Below, piece by piece: positions 13,441-25,352 of a stretch of DNA of 64,000 nucleotides. Each line of letters begins with the position of its first letter. Within the stretch, counting starts at the first letter, position 1. Source of the stretch: Lenzites betulinus (lineage: Eukaryota > Basidiomycota > Agaricomycetes > Polyporales > Polyporaceae); NCBI GenBank assembly GCA_022264855.1, contig JABYQU010000017.1, positions 310,001 to 374,000 of the forward strand. The letters run 5' to 3'. The notes under the pieces are model-generated. The model ran no database searches, was not told the origin of the DNA, and saw only the letters and a program-made list of their open reading frames with translations. The position numbers and the translations under genes were made by a program.

Positions 13441-15101
13441 GTTTGGAGGCCAATTTGGGGGGTTTTCGGGGGTCGGAAATTGGGGGGTTTCCGGGGATTT
13501 TCACATAAGATGCGGCCGGCTACGCCGGATTCGGGGGGTACACCACCGAGTGAACATCAGTATTGGTGCGATACCGAGCCCAGCCAGCACCGGGCTCATA
13601 TCTAAATAAGGATCAGACAGGTGCTTGCTTTGTATTAAATATATATTCCTAGGGGGTATCTATACAGCCGTGTACATAGTATTAATCGGGCCTTGGCCCA
13701 GTATCCCCTCCATACCGAGGCCCCTCGTATAGATTATCTCCCTGCGCGGTATTATCCCTTTACCAGCTCGTATACATGGCCTCTTGCTGCGCCCCGTGAC
13801 CTCCATGGAACTCAGAATATTTTCAAGGCCGTCGGCGCCCAAGCAAGCCGTGCGGGCGCTTATGAGATGCACTTCGAAAATTTGACACGTCACCTCGTCT
13901 GTCCTCTCTCCCTTGCCTCCCATGTCCATCTCTGCTCCGAATTCCCTCCTAGCTTCACCCACAAATCTTTCTAGTGCAAGCTTGAGCTCGCCTATTGGAA
14001 ACTATCTGTGTTTATTTATCTGTCTGTGATTACTGGAGTCTTGCGCCGTACATCCGCCTCTATCTACTTGTCTGTGTCCACCTGGCCCTGCTCGCTCACC
14101 TGCACCTGCTTGCTCACCTGCGCGTCTCTGTATCTGTTAGCTGACATGTACCTATGCCTACCCGCCCACTCGTGTGCTCTGCTCGATGACACCTGTGTCC
14201 ACCTGCCTGCCGTCTATGCCCGTCGCCCTCCGCTTGTGTTCTCCGCTTCCGTCCTATGCTCTCTGCTTGTGCCCTATGTTCTTCGCTCGCATCCTGTGCT
14301 CGCTTGCCTGATCTTCGCTGCCTGCTTGTTCGTCTGCGCCCCACGCCTGCCTGCTTGCTCGCACCTCTGTGTCGCATGCCTGCCTCTCTGCACGTCCCGC
14401 TTGCTTGCCTGCTCACGCCCGCCCGTCTGGGCATCCTCCTTGTACTTATATATTTATGTACTCAATACATTGTATTCATATATGCAAGCAGCATTGATTT
14501 CCGTTGATTACCACCCCCAGTATGTGTGAATTCAACGTGTATGCGAACCCACCCCGCTCATTCACGCGAGCCCAGGATATCCAGCGACCCATAGCAATGT
14601 AATAATAAATGAGTATCATTATAGTACAGGGCATGGGCTCGAACCAGTACATAGGGAGTGGCAGGGATCCCATATTGTCTAAGGGGGTGGTCCCCTTGGT
14701 ATCTCGAGCAGTATAGGATCCTTATCCGGCCGGGTACTGGATCAAGCGCCGAATCCAATATGGTAGGTGTATCAGCGTCACCCGGTGGTGTAGGAGGCAC
14801 ATAACATAGCTGTAGGCGCCCATTGAGCGCCCCACGGGCTCCCCGGCCCGGCGGGGCTCGGGTCAATTTCTATATTTTTCAGGCGGATTTCGTCCCCAGA
14901 TAGCCCGAGCCGGAGGTTGAGCTGCTTGGACGGCCCAGCAGGACTTACTTTCGGAGTTAACTCATATAACTATCCCGGGGAGGGTTTGTTTTCGGGGGTG
15001 GCAGGGACCTAACCTCAGCCGCTGGAGGCTCCATTTTCGGGGAAATCGACCTAAATTTCATGTAAGTTCCGGGCCCTTCGGGCCCATTTTCGGGGATTCC
15101 G

Positions 15102-15135
15102 GGATATGAGCTCTTGGTGGGTTTGCAGGGGTCCT
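15102..15135 (-). repeat. Right terminal inverted repeat of hAT-like element
   Basis: 34 bp, the inverted partner of 13407-13440. Confidence 0.85.
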
Positions 15136-15143
15136 AAGTACAT
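15136..15143 (+). repeat. 8-bp target-site duplication, right copy
   Basis: AAGTACAT, identical to 13399-13406. Confidence 0.85.
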
Positions 15144-17064
15144 GCAAGCTTCGTCGCGGCCCGCTCCCTCCCGCCGTTACGCGTATCCGCTCCATCTATC
15201 CAGCAAATCAGGACTGCCCAGGGCGGTCCCGGATCATAACCATTGCCCGCCACGACTCCGTTGTTTCTTTATCCGAATCCATGCTCATCTTCAGTCTCAC
15301 TCTCATCTCACTAGCATCCCTGCAGTAATCAGCCTGAACATCCAGATTTCAGTTTGCGCAACGTACCACTACGTCATGTTCTGTAACTTATCAAACTTAC
15401 CAAGTCCAAGCCCGACTCTCAGATCTCAGTTCCCGCCCCCTCCATATAATTGTATATGTGCCACCCCGGCATCCACCGGTGTGCACCGCCTGCGCGGTGA
15501 GACCTAAGTTCGTCTCCAGCTGACCGTGACGCGGTGGTTGTGGTCGTCGTTTTTCGCGGTGCCCATCACTCACCGGGACAAGCTCAGTCCATTAGCACTT
15601 ATTAGCACATACCACTATCCAAAATAAGACCCCAGTTCTAGACACACGCCTACCCAAACTTAAAGCAGGCCGGTCTCACCGCTGTCCCCTCATCAATGTG
15701 GTGCAGCCCGCTGCATTGATTGACTCAGAAGTTCGCATGTAAGGCTAATTATTTGCAGTACAGGAGTCGCAGCGCGCAGCTGCTCCGTTATGCTGAATGC
15801 CTCTCGCAGACCGCGCAAATACGGGATTGGCAAGACGAACCTCTCTTGCATCGCCAGTGGCTTAGACAGCGCAAGGCCTCGCGAGTATGAGGCTGTTCGT
15901 GGTGCACCATGACATATGCCACTACGTGTCTTTCGACTTGGGGCGCTCCGGATGGCCGCCAGTTTCCAAGTTTCCAATTACACGGCCAACGGGCATTTCT
16001 AAACATTCTTAAGGGAGAGCGCTCTGAAAATGATTTGAGATGGAAATCTTGTGATGCGGTTAAGGTGTAAGTGAGATGCTCTTCAGGGAAATTTCTCTTA
16101 AGATACTTTGAGATTGATCTGCGTTGCCCTTAAGATGATGCCGCCCAGGGGCTCGTTCCCAGACTGCAAATGCTTCAGGAAGTTAGCTCCCACGATGGCA
16201 CTGAGCATCAGTGCTGCCGTGCCGTCGGCCGATGGTGCCGCTCACGTGAGCGGGCGTCTCGTACTTGTCGTTTCTGACGAGGGCCACGTCAGCTCCCTCT
16301 CTCTTGACTTCCACCACCTGCCCTCTGGGCCGACCCTCCCTCTGCTGTCTTCATCCGCAAATCTATGCACCAAGCTCCATAAAAACGTCAATACGGCGAC
16401 ACAAATACGTCTGGTATGTATAGTATTAGCCATTCACTCAACGTCGTCCTTATGTAGCGGCCACGTCAGCTGCAAGCGACCGTCGAGCTCGCTGCTATCG
16501 GCATTGCACGCCGAGTTTACCACTGTAAATATGTAAGCCCTTGCCCTCTTGATGACTGTTCTTGTTCGCTGAGTAGAATTTTACCGATTACAGCGAATAA
16601 TGACAAGCAAGGACATCTACAACGGCGGGGGCCAATCCCCCACTGCCGCCAGGTAAGTGTCCGCCTTCTTGTCAGACGGTCTCTGGCATGCTGACGTCAA
16701 GCTACAGTATCAGGAGACTGTGTGCAAGGTAAGCAATGATAGGCCCACGCTCTGGGTGCATGAGCAGCCCAGGGTGATTGGCAACGCCCCTCCCGCTATC
16801 CATCGCCGTCTGCACTCGTTTGTCGGCAGCTGGGGCGCCGTCGCGGCCACCTGTAAACATTTTGTACAAGTCATGTATCATAGTTAGATCAGAGAATATA
16901 ATGATTGTTGCCCCGTTCAGTATATTCCGGCCGGTGCTGCAACCGATGGAAATGACCATAAAAGGCATCGGGAGTGCCCGGAACCTGCTCAATCCGGCCC
17001 AACCCGGCCGTTGCTTCGGCCAAATATAGCGAGATCTCGCGATCCGACCTTAAGGTGGTCTTAA
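15144..17064. other. Gene-free stretch between hAT-like element and LINE
   Basis: No frame has recognisable coding character. Several CTTAAG hexamers occur (for example near 16010, 16090 and 16130), and the LINE target site itself is rich in the same hexamer. A weak inverted similarity links about 16088-16120 with sequence near 45.5 kb beyond the LINE, possibly an old MITE split by the LINE, but it is too diverged to call. Confidence 0.45.
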
Positions 17065-17073
17065 GAATCGGCT

Positions 17074-17077
<4 letters not shown>
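17065..17077 (+). repeat. LINE target-site duplication, copy next to poly(A) tail
   Basis: GAATCGGCTGCTC, repeated exactly at 45412-45424 beyond the 5' end of the LINE. Two further T residues also match but merge with the poly(T) tract, so the duplication is 13-15 bp. Confidence 0.9.
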
Positions 17078-17116
<39 letters not shown>

Positions 17117-17254
17117 GTGCTGGCAAAGTAGGTCCTTTCAGACCCAGTGAATGCCATTGCATGTTAAGCGGGCGACCCCGCAACACCAGGCGAGGGAAAT
17201 GCTGTGACGCACACCAAAGTCAGTGGTAGTGTGGGACTCCCTCTTGTCGCTGGC

Positions 17255-18827
17255 TTATCCAGCGGCCGCGGACGCGGTCAGAGGCCTACCCACTAAAACC
17301 CTCGCACCCTGTGTCCAATCTTCAGGTAGCCCTGCGCGGTCCTCCAGGACACGGTCCCACGTGTCCAGGACGACCCGCCGGCGCACCGCCGCCCGGCCAA
17401 AGCGCGGCGAGGTGAGTAGACAGTCCATGAGCAGTCGTTTATTTACCGCGGCATACCAAGCGTTAACAATCGCTGTCTTGGTACAGGGGAAAATCTCCCC
17501 TAGGGGGCCGCCAATCACCCGACAGTTCCGGAGGCGCCAGACAACAAAGGCCGACTCGGTGAGGAGGAGACGGGTGAGGCGCTGCTGGGCGGCGGAGAGG
17601 GCCGGGGGTGTCGACGTCAGCCGGAGGGCCGGTGCGCCCAGCACAAGCCCCACGGAGAGGCGCGGAAGCTCTATCCCCCCCCGCGCTAACACCGCTCGCG
17701 CCTCCTCCCACACAAAACGCTGGCCCGGCTCCTCACATTCTAGCAGGATGTGTTCTATGGTGTCTGGTTGGCTACAGTGAGGGCATTGCGCACGGTGCTC
17801 ATACTGCGGTATGTGCTCCCAGTACGTGCCGACGCGGTGGGCGTCATGCAACGCTTTCCACCAGAAGTCACGCATCCCCCGCCGGAACTCAGGCTTCCGG
17901 ATGGCCCGCCATAGTGCGGGGATGGTCGGGTGGCAGTCCCATTCTCGCAGGGCCGCCAACACCCGTTCTGTCATGACCACGGTACGTCGTCTTTCTGGTA
18001 CGATCGCACGCTCCCGGATCGCGCGATACGCCAGGCGCTGTGTGAGGGTAGGGAGACGGACGCCGTCAGCAACGTAGGCGAGTGGTGGTGGCGGGAGGCG
18101 CGGCCCACGGTCCACGGTCAGCACCGCGCCTCTCGCGGCCAGCATGTCCGCCCCTTCGTTTCCTTGTACGCCAGAGTGGCCCTTGACCCATGCAAACGTT
18201 GTACGGGCCGAGCGCGCGCGTAGCCTGGCGGCCACGTCTCGGACGAGGTCGGCATTGGCCACCCCGACCCAGCCGCGGTCTTCCCATACGCGGAGGTGCT
18301 TAGTGAATCCATGTACGACTAGCAGTGAGTCAGATACCACATTCAGGCGGGCGAAGGGGGGGGTTGCATCGACCGCAAGGGCCACAGCGTAGAGCTCTGC
18401 GCGCTGATTCGTGGCCACCTCACCAGGCACACGGGCAGCGATGTTTCGCGGGTCGCCCGCCCCGTACCACACACCAGCCCCCGCGGTCGCCGTTGTTCCA
18501 CCATTCGCGGCGCAGCTGCCGTCCGTGTAGACCATTACTTCCTCAGGGGGAACCTCGAATGGGCGCGGCGGGGCGCGGAGAGGGGGCCGGCGGTCATGAG
18601 GCTGCGACCCAAACACCCGGAAGCCGTCATGGACAGAGGCGCCCGAGCGGATGCTGGGGTCGAAGATATACGCTCCGGCTTCATCAGTGTCCGGCTCGTG
18701 CCAAACATGCCGGGTGCGGCGGTGCGGGGACAGCCCATCCTCGTTGGTCGGGGCATGTGGGTTCCATAGCGGTGCGAGACGGGCGAGGGCGCGCGCTGCC
18801 GCCGTAACACAACGATGGGGGTTTTCA
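17255..18827 (-). CDS. LINE ORF2, 3' part: RNase H and C-terminal zinc motif (separated by KDZ insertion)
   Basis: This is the C-terminal third of the LINE polyprotein. It holds a type I RNase H domain with the acidic residues in MVYTDGSC, NQRAELYAV, VVSDSLLVV and the KGHSGVQGNEGAD block. A CCHC-type motif (CPHCSQPDTIEHILLEC) and a basic tail follow. It has no initiator of its own. Reading upstream across the 10-bp duplication at 18818-18827 joins it in frame to codon 1163 of the other part, which ends at 36520. Translation from this locus alone is unlikely, although the frame runs on into KDZ terminal sequence to about 18853. Confidence 0.85.
18818..18827 (+). repeat. KDZ target-site duplication, left copy
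   Basis: GGGGTTTTCA, identical to 36520-36529, directly abutting the KDZ element. The Zisupton branch is reported to make 8-bp duplications, so two of the ten bases could match by chance. Confidence 0.88.
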
Positions 18828-18860
18828 GGGACCTCTCTTAGTTTGATAATCAACTCACAT
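18828..18860 (+). repeat. Left terminal inverted repeat region of KDZ element
   Basis: Starts GGGACCTCTC and contains TTTGATAATCAACT. Its partner is the reverse complement of about 36487-36519, which reads ACACCCTG and then TTTGATAATCTACT. The match is imperfect outside the 10-bp core. Confidence 0.65.
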
Positions 18861-19140
18861 TAGTTGATGCCGAACAAGTGTTAACGTGATCACTGTGTGA
18901 TTAAGTATAATGTTTTCATTGCGTTGTGGAAGTGCTGAATACCCATTGAAAGGACTTAATTATTCGATTAGCAAACGTTGATTGAACGCTGAACGAATGA
19001 TCATCATTGTGCCATCGGGTGTTAAGCAATACATTTGAACATTTTTTGTGCTAGCGGCAATACATGACAGGTTCCAGTTCTGTATGTGAAGCAGGTCGCG
19101 TAGCGATGTACCCCGGGCCCATCCTGCAGTCCGAGTGAGT

Positions 19141-20262
19141 AGCAAATGAGTCCCGCGAGGGCACGCGGGCACAGTGGACGCAGGAGCGCGCGCGCAGAGC
19201 ACGCAGGAGCGCGGGGCTACCCTTGCGTCGTTCCCTACGCCCTCGCCCCCTTGTTGCACACGACGGCGCGCGACACTTGCGCGCGGCACTTACGCGCGGT
19301 GCGGTTTTCGCGGCTCGGGGCGGGCGGGCGCGGGCACGGTCAAGATGGCGGCGGGGCGGGCGGGGCGCGGTGGACGACGACGCGCAGCGCGGTGGATGAT
19401 GGCGCGCGGCGCGGTTTTTGCGGCTCGGGGGTGCGGGCGCGGGCACGGTCAGGATGGCGGCGGAGCGCGGTGAACGACGACGACGCGCAGCGCGGTTAAT
19501 GAGCGGTTTTCGCGGCTCGCGGGTGTGGACGCGGGCGCGGTGGACGACGCGGGGCTGCGAGCGCGGTGGACGACGCGGGGCTGCGAGCGCTCGGTCGAGG
19601 CTGGCGCACGGGCACGGTCGAGATGGCGGCGGGGCGCGGTGGACGACGACGCGCAGCGCGGTGGATGATGGCGCGCGGCGCGGTTTTCGCGGCTCGGGGG
19701 TGCGGGTGCGGGCACGGTCAGGATGGCGGCGGAGCGCGGTGAACGACGACGACGCGCAGCGCGGTTAATGAGCGGTTTTCGCGGCTCGCGGGTGTGGACG
19801 CGGGCGCGGTGGACGACGCGGGGCTGCGAGCGCTCGGTGGAGGCTGGCGCACGGGCACGGTCGAGATGGCGGCGGGGCGCGGTGGACGACGACGCGCAGC
19901 GCGGTGGATGATGGCGCGCGGCGCGGTTTTCGCGGCTCGGGGGTGCGGGCGCGGGCACGGTCAGGATGGCGGCGGGGCGCGGTGGACGAGGTGCACGACG
20001 GCGCGCGGCGCGGTGGATGATGGCGCGCGGCGCGGTTTTCGCGGCTCGGGGGTGCGGGCGCGGGCACGGTCAGGATGGCGGCGGGGCGCGGTGGACGAGG
20101 TGGACGACGGCGCGCGGCGGCACGGTGGAACAGGACACGCGGCGCGGTAGACGATGGCGCTCCGTTGTCGAAGCCGGCACGTCGCGGCGCGGTGGACGCC
20201 GGCGCGCCGCGCGGTTTTCGTGGCTCCGGGCGCTGGACGATGCCGCGCGGGCACGGTCGACG
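19141..20262. repeat. GC-rich tandem repeat (minisatellite) near left end of KDZ element
   Basis: The segment beginning GCGGTTTTCGCGGCTCG recurs at about 19411, 19502, 19681, 19772, 19924, 20034 and 20213. The clearest higher-order unit is about 270 bp (19411 to 19681); the next copy is 243 bp because a 27-bp sub-repeat (GCGGTGGACGACGCGGGGCT and so on) is present once instead of twice. It is extremely CG-rich with many CpG dinucleotides. Long frames on both strands are artefacts of the composition. Confidence 0.8.
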
Positions 20263-20680
20263 ATAGCGGGGGGGGGCCGTGGTGGAAAACGGCGCGTCGC
20301 GGCACTGTGACAGACATCCGACGACGCGCGGCGCAGTGCACGACGAGGCGTCGAACCGCGGGCCCATTCGTCGAGATTGAGCACGGTGCGCCGCGCGTCG
20401 TCTCGCGGGATATCGATGTCCGTCAGTGCCGGGCAGCCAACGAACGGCGTAAGACCTCGGGCGTGCGTTGCTGGCTATAGGCCGCTAATACACCTGGTGT
20501 ATCCCACAAAAAAAATTAGTGTATGAGCAGCGATACAGTACAACGCCCTGCGCACCCTACATCCGTCGCGGGCGCTTAACCGTGTTTCGTCTCCTGGTTG
20601 TTCGCACTCGCCTTCCTCGCGCATTCCCAAGTCCCTCTCAATCATTGAAACTTACTCCATTTTGCTGCTTTTCATCTGCC

Positions 20681-21005
20681 ATGGGTTGGCTCACTCCCCC
20701 CCTAGCCTCTGCTGGTGAGAATGTGGTCAGGGTGCCGCAGAAGGAGGTCCCTCGGTGCTGCGCTAGTAAGTGCTCGATTGTGACCGCTTACAAGCACTTT
20801 TTGGCTCACCTGGACTGTAGGTGCGGTTACAACGACGGCCGTCGGGCATCCCGCCGTCAGGGATGAAGCCCAGGCCCACGCGGGCTCTTCAACAGAGCTG
20901 TCTTCGGGGAAGGACGAAGTTAGGGTGCGCGGGAGGCTCGCGCGTGCCGCGCGCGGGGTGATTAAAGGGTTGGGACGCGCCCAACCGAAGGGAAGCTCTG
21001 TGTGA
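20681..21005 (+). CDS. Small KDZ passenger gene, 89 residues, unknown function
   Basis: Two exons, 20681-20765 and 20821-21005, separated by a 55-bp intron with GTAAGT donor and CTGTAG acceptor; phase is kept. The ATG is in a strong context (CTGCCATGGG) after a pyrimidine-rich leader. The protein starts MGWLTPPLASAGENVV and ends with an arginine-rich stretch (VRGRLARAARGVIKGLGRAQ). There is no signal peptide or known domain. It lies between the minisatellite and the 3' end of the transposase gene, convergent with it. Support is intron structure only, so a spurious model is possible. Confidence 0.45.
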
Positions 21006-21472
21006 TGAATAGTTGGTGAGTTTATTCGCTTACTGTGTGTCGTACTCGCGAGACTGAGGATTAGAACAGTGGGTAGAAGGCTTCGTATCATTGTGGTTTG
21101 TATACATAGCGCACCGTTCGATACATTTTCTTGGGCATCGCCGCTGTTGGCCGCGATCATCCGCGCTGGCCCTTCCAAATGATGCATCTACGTCAGGCGG
21201 TCCGTGGTCGCCTGCTATTCTGTGCCCAAAAACATCGGCGTTCAGCGCGACTTAAGCATCGGTGGCTGTGAAGACGCGGATCGGGCCGGAGATTTCTCGG
21301 CCTCCGATTTCGCTTCCGGTTTGGGCGGAGGCGTTGCGCACGTGCTGACGCCCGAGCGCTCGCTGGGCTGCACAAGTCGTTTCGTTCAGTCCGGTAGGCA
21401 CGCCAACGTCGTCTGTGTACACTCACTTTATGTCGGTATCGTGGGCTGGCTTTCAGTGTAGGCAAGCGTCCC

Positions 21473-24400
21473 TCACATTTTCCACTGAGCCAGAATCGGC
21501 TCGTAAGCCTCGATTCCATTCTCGCATATTTGTTCGAGGTAGGGTCGGACGCTCTAGCATGACTTGTCAATATATGTGCGCGGCCACCCCAGAGGACGCA
21601 GGTTGACTCACACGTGTCTGATCAAGCTGACCTGCGGGGACACCTGGTCGCCGTGCTTCGTGGTATGTTCGCTCGCACGTCTCAGCCATGGCCGACCACA
21701 TTGCGGCCGTCTTGAACGCGAAGGCTCGTTCGCCGCCCGCGCGTGCGCGCGCAGATGCGTCCCACATATCGGCGTACGCCTGATATCCCATAGCAGTGCG
21801 CCGAAATTCGGCGCAAATCCGGTTGACGGCTTCATCCGCGCGGTCCTTGTCTGCCTTTGCGCGGAACCATTGAACCTGATCGACGGCTGAAGTGACTTGG
21901 TTAGCACATACGCGCATTACTCAAAGCGCTAAGAGCTGGTTCACTGACCTGTCATTTCCGGCGTATTGTCTGCGGCGGCGGGGGCGGTTCTACGCGTGTT
22001 GGTAGATGCAACTGGTCCGTGAACCCCCCAGAGCCAAGAACCGGGGGTCTTACTGTCGTGCAGGGTTCTTACGGCAGCCACATTTGGGATACGCAGGTCC
22101 TTGTCTGGGTCGATTCGCTGAAGGCGTCTGCCGGGGGTAGCGTCGTGGGCTGCGTCGTACTCCAAGGGTTGCAGGCCGCAAATGCGGGCGAAGTTATGAT
22201 TGTACCTGTCGGCCAAGACTTGCGCTCGGAGATCGGCGCGGTTGATGTCTTGCTGCGCAAATGCATTGGCCTTGTGACCTCGCGCGTTTTTGCGTTTGTA
22301 CTCGATATGTGCCGCGCGATGCTTGATTGCCAGTCGTAAAGCGTCGAGCTGATCGAAGGCGAGCCCGATGCGGAGCTTCATCTCGATGTCTGCCAACGTG
22401 GTCAGCGCGAAGTCCTCCCGCTCGTCACGGTCATATTCAGATGGGAGACCTAGCCCGTCAGGACACGGCTCGTATTCTGGATCCTTTGCGTCCTCCTCGT
22501 CAAAGAAGCAATCGTCGATGTCATCGTACTCGTCTTCAGTCATTGCCATGTGTTTCAGCTGGGCTTTACGCCATTTCATAAACTTGTCGTGGAACGATTG
22601 CCAGGTGACATTGCTGCCGACCCCGTCCTCGACCACGATAAGGTTGCGCGCACGACGATCGCGACCATACCGCAAGTGCAATCTATTTACAGTGCTCAAT
22701 GGTACATCCAATTCAGTCTGATACCGTCACTCACAACTGCTGTTCAAGATCTAGTCCTGTTTTGACGAAGATAGCACTCGATGTTCGCAGGGTTGTGCGC
22801 GCTCTCTGTTGATGAGTCTGGCGCGTGCTCCTTTTCGTACCGAGGATCTCTTGCAATGCTGTTTCAGCGTTGGGCACTGACACGCAAACAGCCATGATTA
22901 GTGGGGTTCGTTGGACAAAGAATGCAGGAGTGCGTACGTTGTGTGCGATCCCAAAGGTACACGCTCGCGGGATACCTCTTGATCTTGTCCAGGTAGGTGA
23001 GTGGTGTCGGAGCTTCGTCGTCGATAGGAAGCTCTAGCCATCCCGCTACATGCACAGGTCCAGCCAGGCCGGTGAGACTGGCGAGGTAACGCGTGGTTCT
23101 ACGCTGGGCGGTGTACGCTTCTTCTAGTTTGCGGCTGAGGAAGGTCGCTGGAGAAGGTTGGGACCAGTCAACAAATCGGTTCGTCCACTTACTAGGTGAG
23201 GCTTCTACCCATGTTTACAGTCTTGCGCCAATTCCAGTAGCTGAACAAAGAGTTCAGCGCATCGTGCCTAGCACCCGCTGTCATCTCGCGCGTGGACAGG
23301 CCAGCGATGTTCAACTCAGCCCAGGGAGTCTCGACTCCCTCTCCGTGCGTGAGGCCAAAGCCACGCGCGTAGCAGAACGCGTATACTACTTGGCACATTT
23401 CTTGGTGCGCGTGCATGTGGAGTTTGGGGAGGAGCATTTTGACGTCTTGCACCATCGAAACCAGGTGAGGGTGGGACTTTGCCATACGTTGGACTATGTG
23501 ACAAATATAACTGCATACCACGTCGTATGACATGCCCCGCTCGAGCAGTTCTGAAGTTCCTTGAAGTGCTCCCGCGAAGGCGTAATCGTTCTGGCCCCAT
23601 CTGGGATACTTGGTGCGTGAACACATGTTGAAAGATAAGACCCAAGAGGTGACTCACGTCTCGGTGGTGTGCAGGTCTATGGTGGCCCCTGGGCGAAATA
23701 GGACGTGATCGCACAGGAATGACATAACCCCGCTGCTGTCGACATATCGGAACTTTCCAGTGCGCTGAGCCCGTGGAATCTTGAATCCGGTGCATGTGAC
23801 GCCCTGCCAATGGACGTGAGCACGCTGCTTGGCGCGAGCAACATAACAGGTGTGACGTACGACGTCTCCGATGTTAGACGTTTCCTTAGCGGGCTTCACA
23901 TGAAATTTATGGTTAAGGAAATCGCGCATCTCGTCTGTTTCACGGACGAAATACGCTCGGCCCGTGGTGAGTGCGATATCGTTCTCGTCGCTCGGTTTCG
24001 TTTTCTTCTGCAAGCTGTAATTCCCGTCGCCACAGAAAATCATGCGATGTATGTACCTGTGGAAATATTAACGACATGGAAGCAGGTTAGGGTGATTATG
24101 CGAACCGCAGCTCCTCGGGGATGTCCTTCCAATCTTCAGGTAGGTTGAAGTGCGGTATCGGGCATGTGAAACATGGGACGCTGAGGTCATCGGGATCCCG
24201 ACCTGGGATCACGATACCATGTCTGCGGCCGGCCCGTTTTTCCGATATTAGAAATCGGTGGATGCGAGACGCGAGTAGGAAATCTCTGTAGCGGTCCTTC
24301 AGATGGGTCAGATCCAGTAATGGCGCGGAGTTCGTATAACTCACCTTGACTCGACCAGAGTCCTGGTCAGGCGGGCTGAGCTGCTCAAGGATGCGCACAA

Positions 24401-25352
24401 AGTCTTGAACACTGCGTTTGCTGATGTCGAAATCGAGGTGGAAGCGTTCTAAGACATCGCAGGTGAAAGCCGTCTCGGTCCGCTCAAGAGTGGCAGGGAA
24501 CAGGTCCGCGCGCACAAGTTGAGACATCTGATGAGGGCAACCCGCGCAGTGACAGTAATGGAGTTTGCAGGAGTGGACGCCATTGTCGTGGACGATGGTG
24601 AAGGTGACGGGCGTCGAGGTCGTGGGAATGTGCGCACAGGGTGATCCATGATGACCAAGATAGATTACGTACCCGAAGTCAGCTAGGTCGCGACGGTCGA
24701 AGAACTTGCCGTTCCAGTGGAATAACCAGTGGAAGGGGAGGTGTAGGTGCGCACGAACAGCGCAAGTCGCACAGGTGCTAGGCCGCCCCCGACACTCACG
24801 GCACTTTGTAGTAGCAGGGCGGTGGCAACCGGGGGTGGGACATGTCGTGGATATTTCGTCGTCGCTCTCTTTCCAAAAGATGTCTGACAGTAGTTGATCG
24901 AAGTGGGCCTCGAATTCGCTGACTCGTGCGGATGGTGTGCGCGGCTGTTTAGAGAACAGCTTCGTCAGCGGTGTCCCATACGACCACAGGTAGAGTTATA
25001 TCACCTTCGGTTTAGCCCCTACGCCACTGTGCTCATCTCGGTGATACGCAGAGGGTTTCTCGGAGGTCGATGGTTCGTCGTCGGAACATATGTCGCCAAG
25101 TTCGCAGTGGCTCGCCTCGTTAAACTCGAACAGAGATGTCGCGGCAGCGGAGGAGTCACCAGCTAGCGGGGATTCTTGAGGGTTCGGGCGTACGCGTTTG
25201 TTTGGCTGTTCGGCAAACTCTAACGAGCGTTCCAGGAGGTTGAGTTGCCCTCCCGGGGCTACGGCGTACTCCGAGTGTATCGTGCGCGCCTTCATGACAC
25301 CGCTGGTCCGTGCGGCGCCCTTGGGCATAGGCGCTCTTTTCTTAATCGGCAT
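21473..25352 (-). CDS. KDZ transposase with CxC2-type N-terminal domain, apparently intact
   Basis: Nine exons, right to left: 25005-25352, 24106-24944, 23658-24056, 23209-23600, 22938-23147, 22735-22876, 21949-22682, 21612-21886, 21473-21553, giving 1139 residues. All introns (49-62 bp) keep phase, and the only odd donor is GTTCGC at 24105. The N-terminal half holds the cysteine-rich CxC2 domain (CPTPGCHRPATTKCRECRG, CATCAVRAH, LHYCHCAGCPHQ). The RNase-H-fold transposase core follows, with likely catalytic acids in FCGDGNYSLQ, SYDVVCSY and THGEGVETPWAELN, and then the family motif ARHDALNSLFSYWNWRK. A long helical C-terminal region follows (EWEA-type heptads, GWLEL, TGLDLEQQL). The first exon is a basic, low-complexity tail, perhaps DNA binding or nuclear import. 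The start is the first ATG (MPIKKRAP). No stop or frameshift is seen, so the element may be active. Confidence 0.9.

Larger units (their letters stand above)
13407..15135. mobile_element. Non-autonomous hAT-like DNA transposon, 1729 bp
   Basis: The ends are 34-bp terminal inverted repeats (13407-13440 and 15102-15135) starting AGGACCCCTGCAAAC, identical except at one position. The element is flanked by the 8-bp duplication AAGTACAT. No transposase or BED/hATC-like frame is present, so it would depend on a partner in trans. Near both ends the motif TTTTCGGGG or close variants recurs in the same orientation (for example near 13460, 13490, 14980, 15035 and 15090). Such subterminal repeats are where hAT transposases usually bind. 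The middle (about 14.0-14.45 kb) is pyrimidine-rich, degenerate, low-complexity sequence that opens a spurious 173-codon frame. Confidence 0.85.

Noticed and set aside
14008..14529. 173-codon plus-strand frame rich in Leu, Cys and Pro inside the hAT-like element
   Set aside because: It is made of degenerate pyrimidine repeats (CTGCTTGCTC and similar). There is no transposase motif, and the opposite strand is open as well.
17255..18853. Free-standing RNase H gene of 532 codons
   Set aside because: Its N-terminus is KDZ terminal sequence read by chance (from a TTG); the rest is the severed end of the LINE ORF2.
19146..20480. Long open frames on both strands in the GC-rich block
   Set aside because: They occur in all frames with repetitive Arg/Ala/Gly products and come from extreme GC content and tandem repeats.
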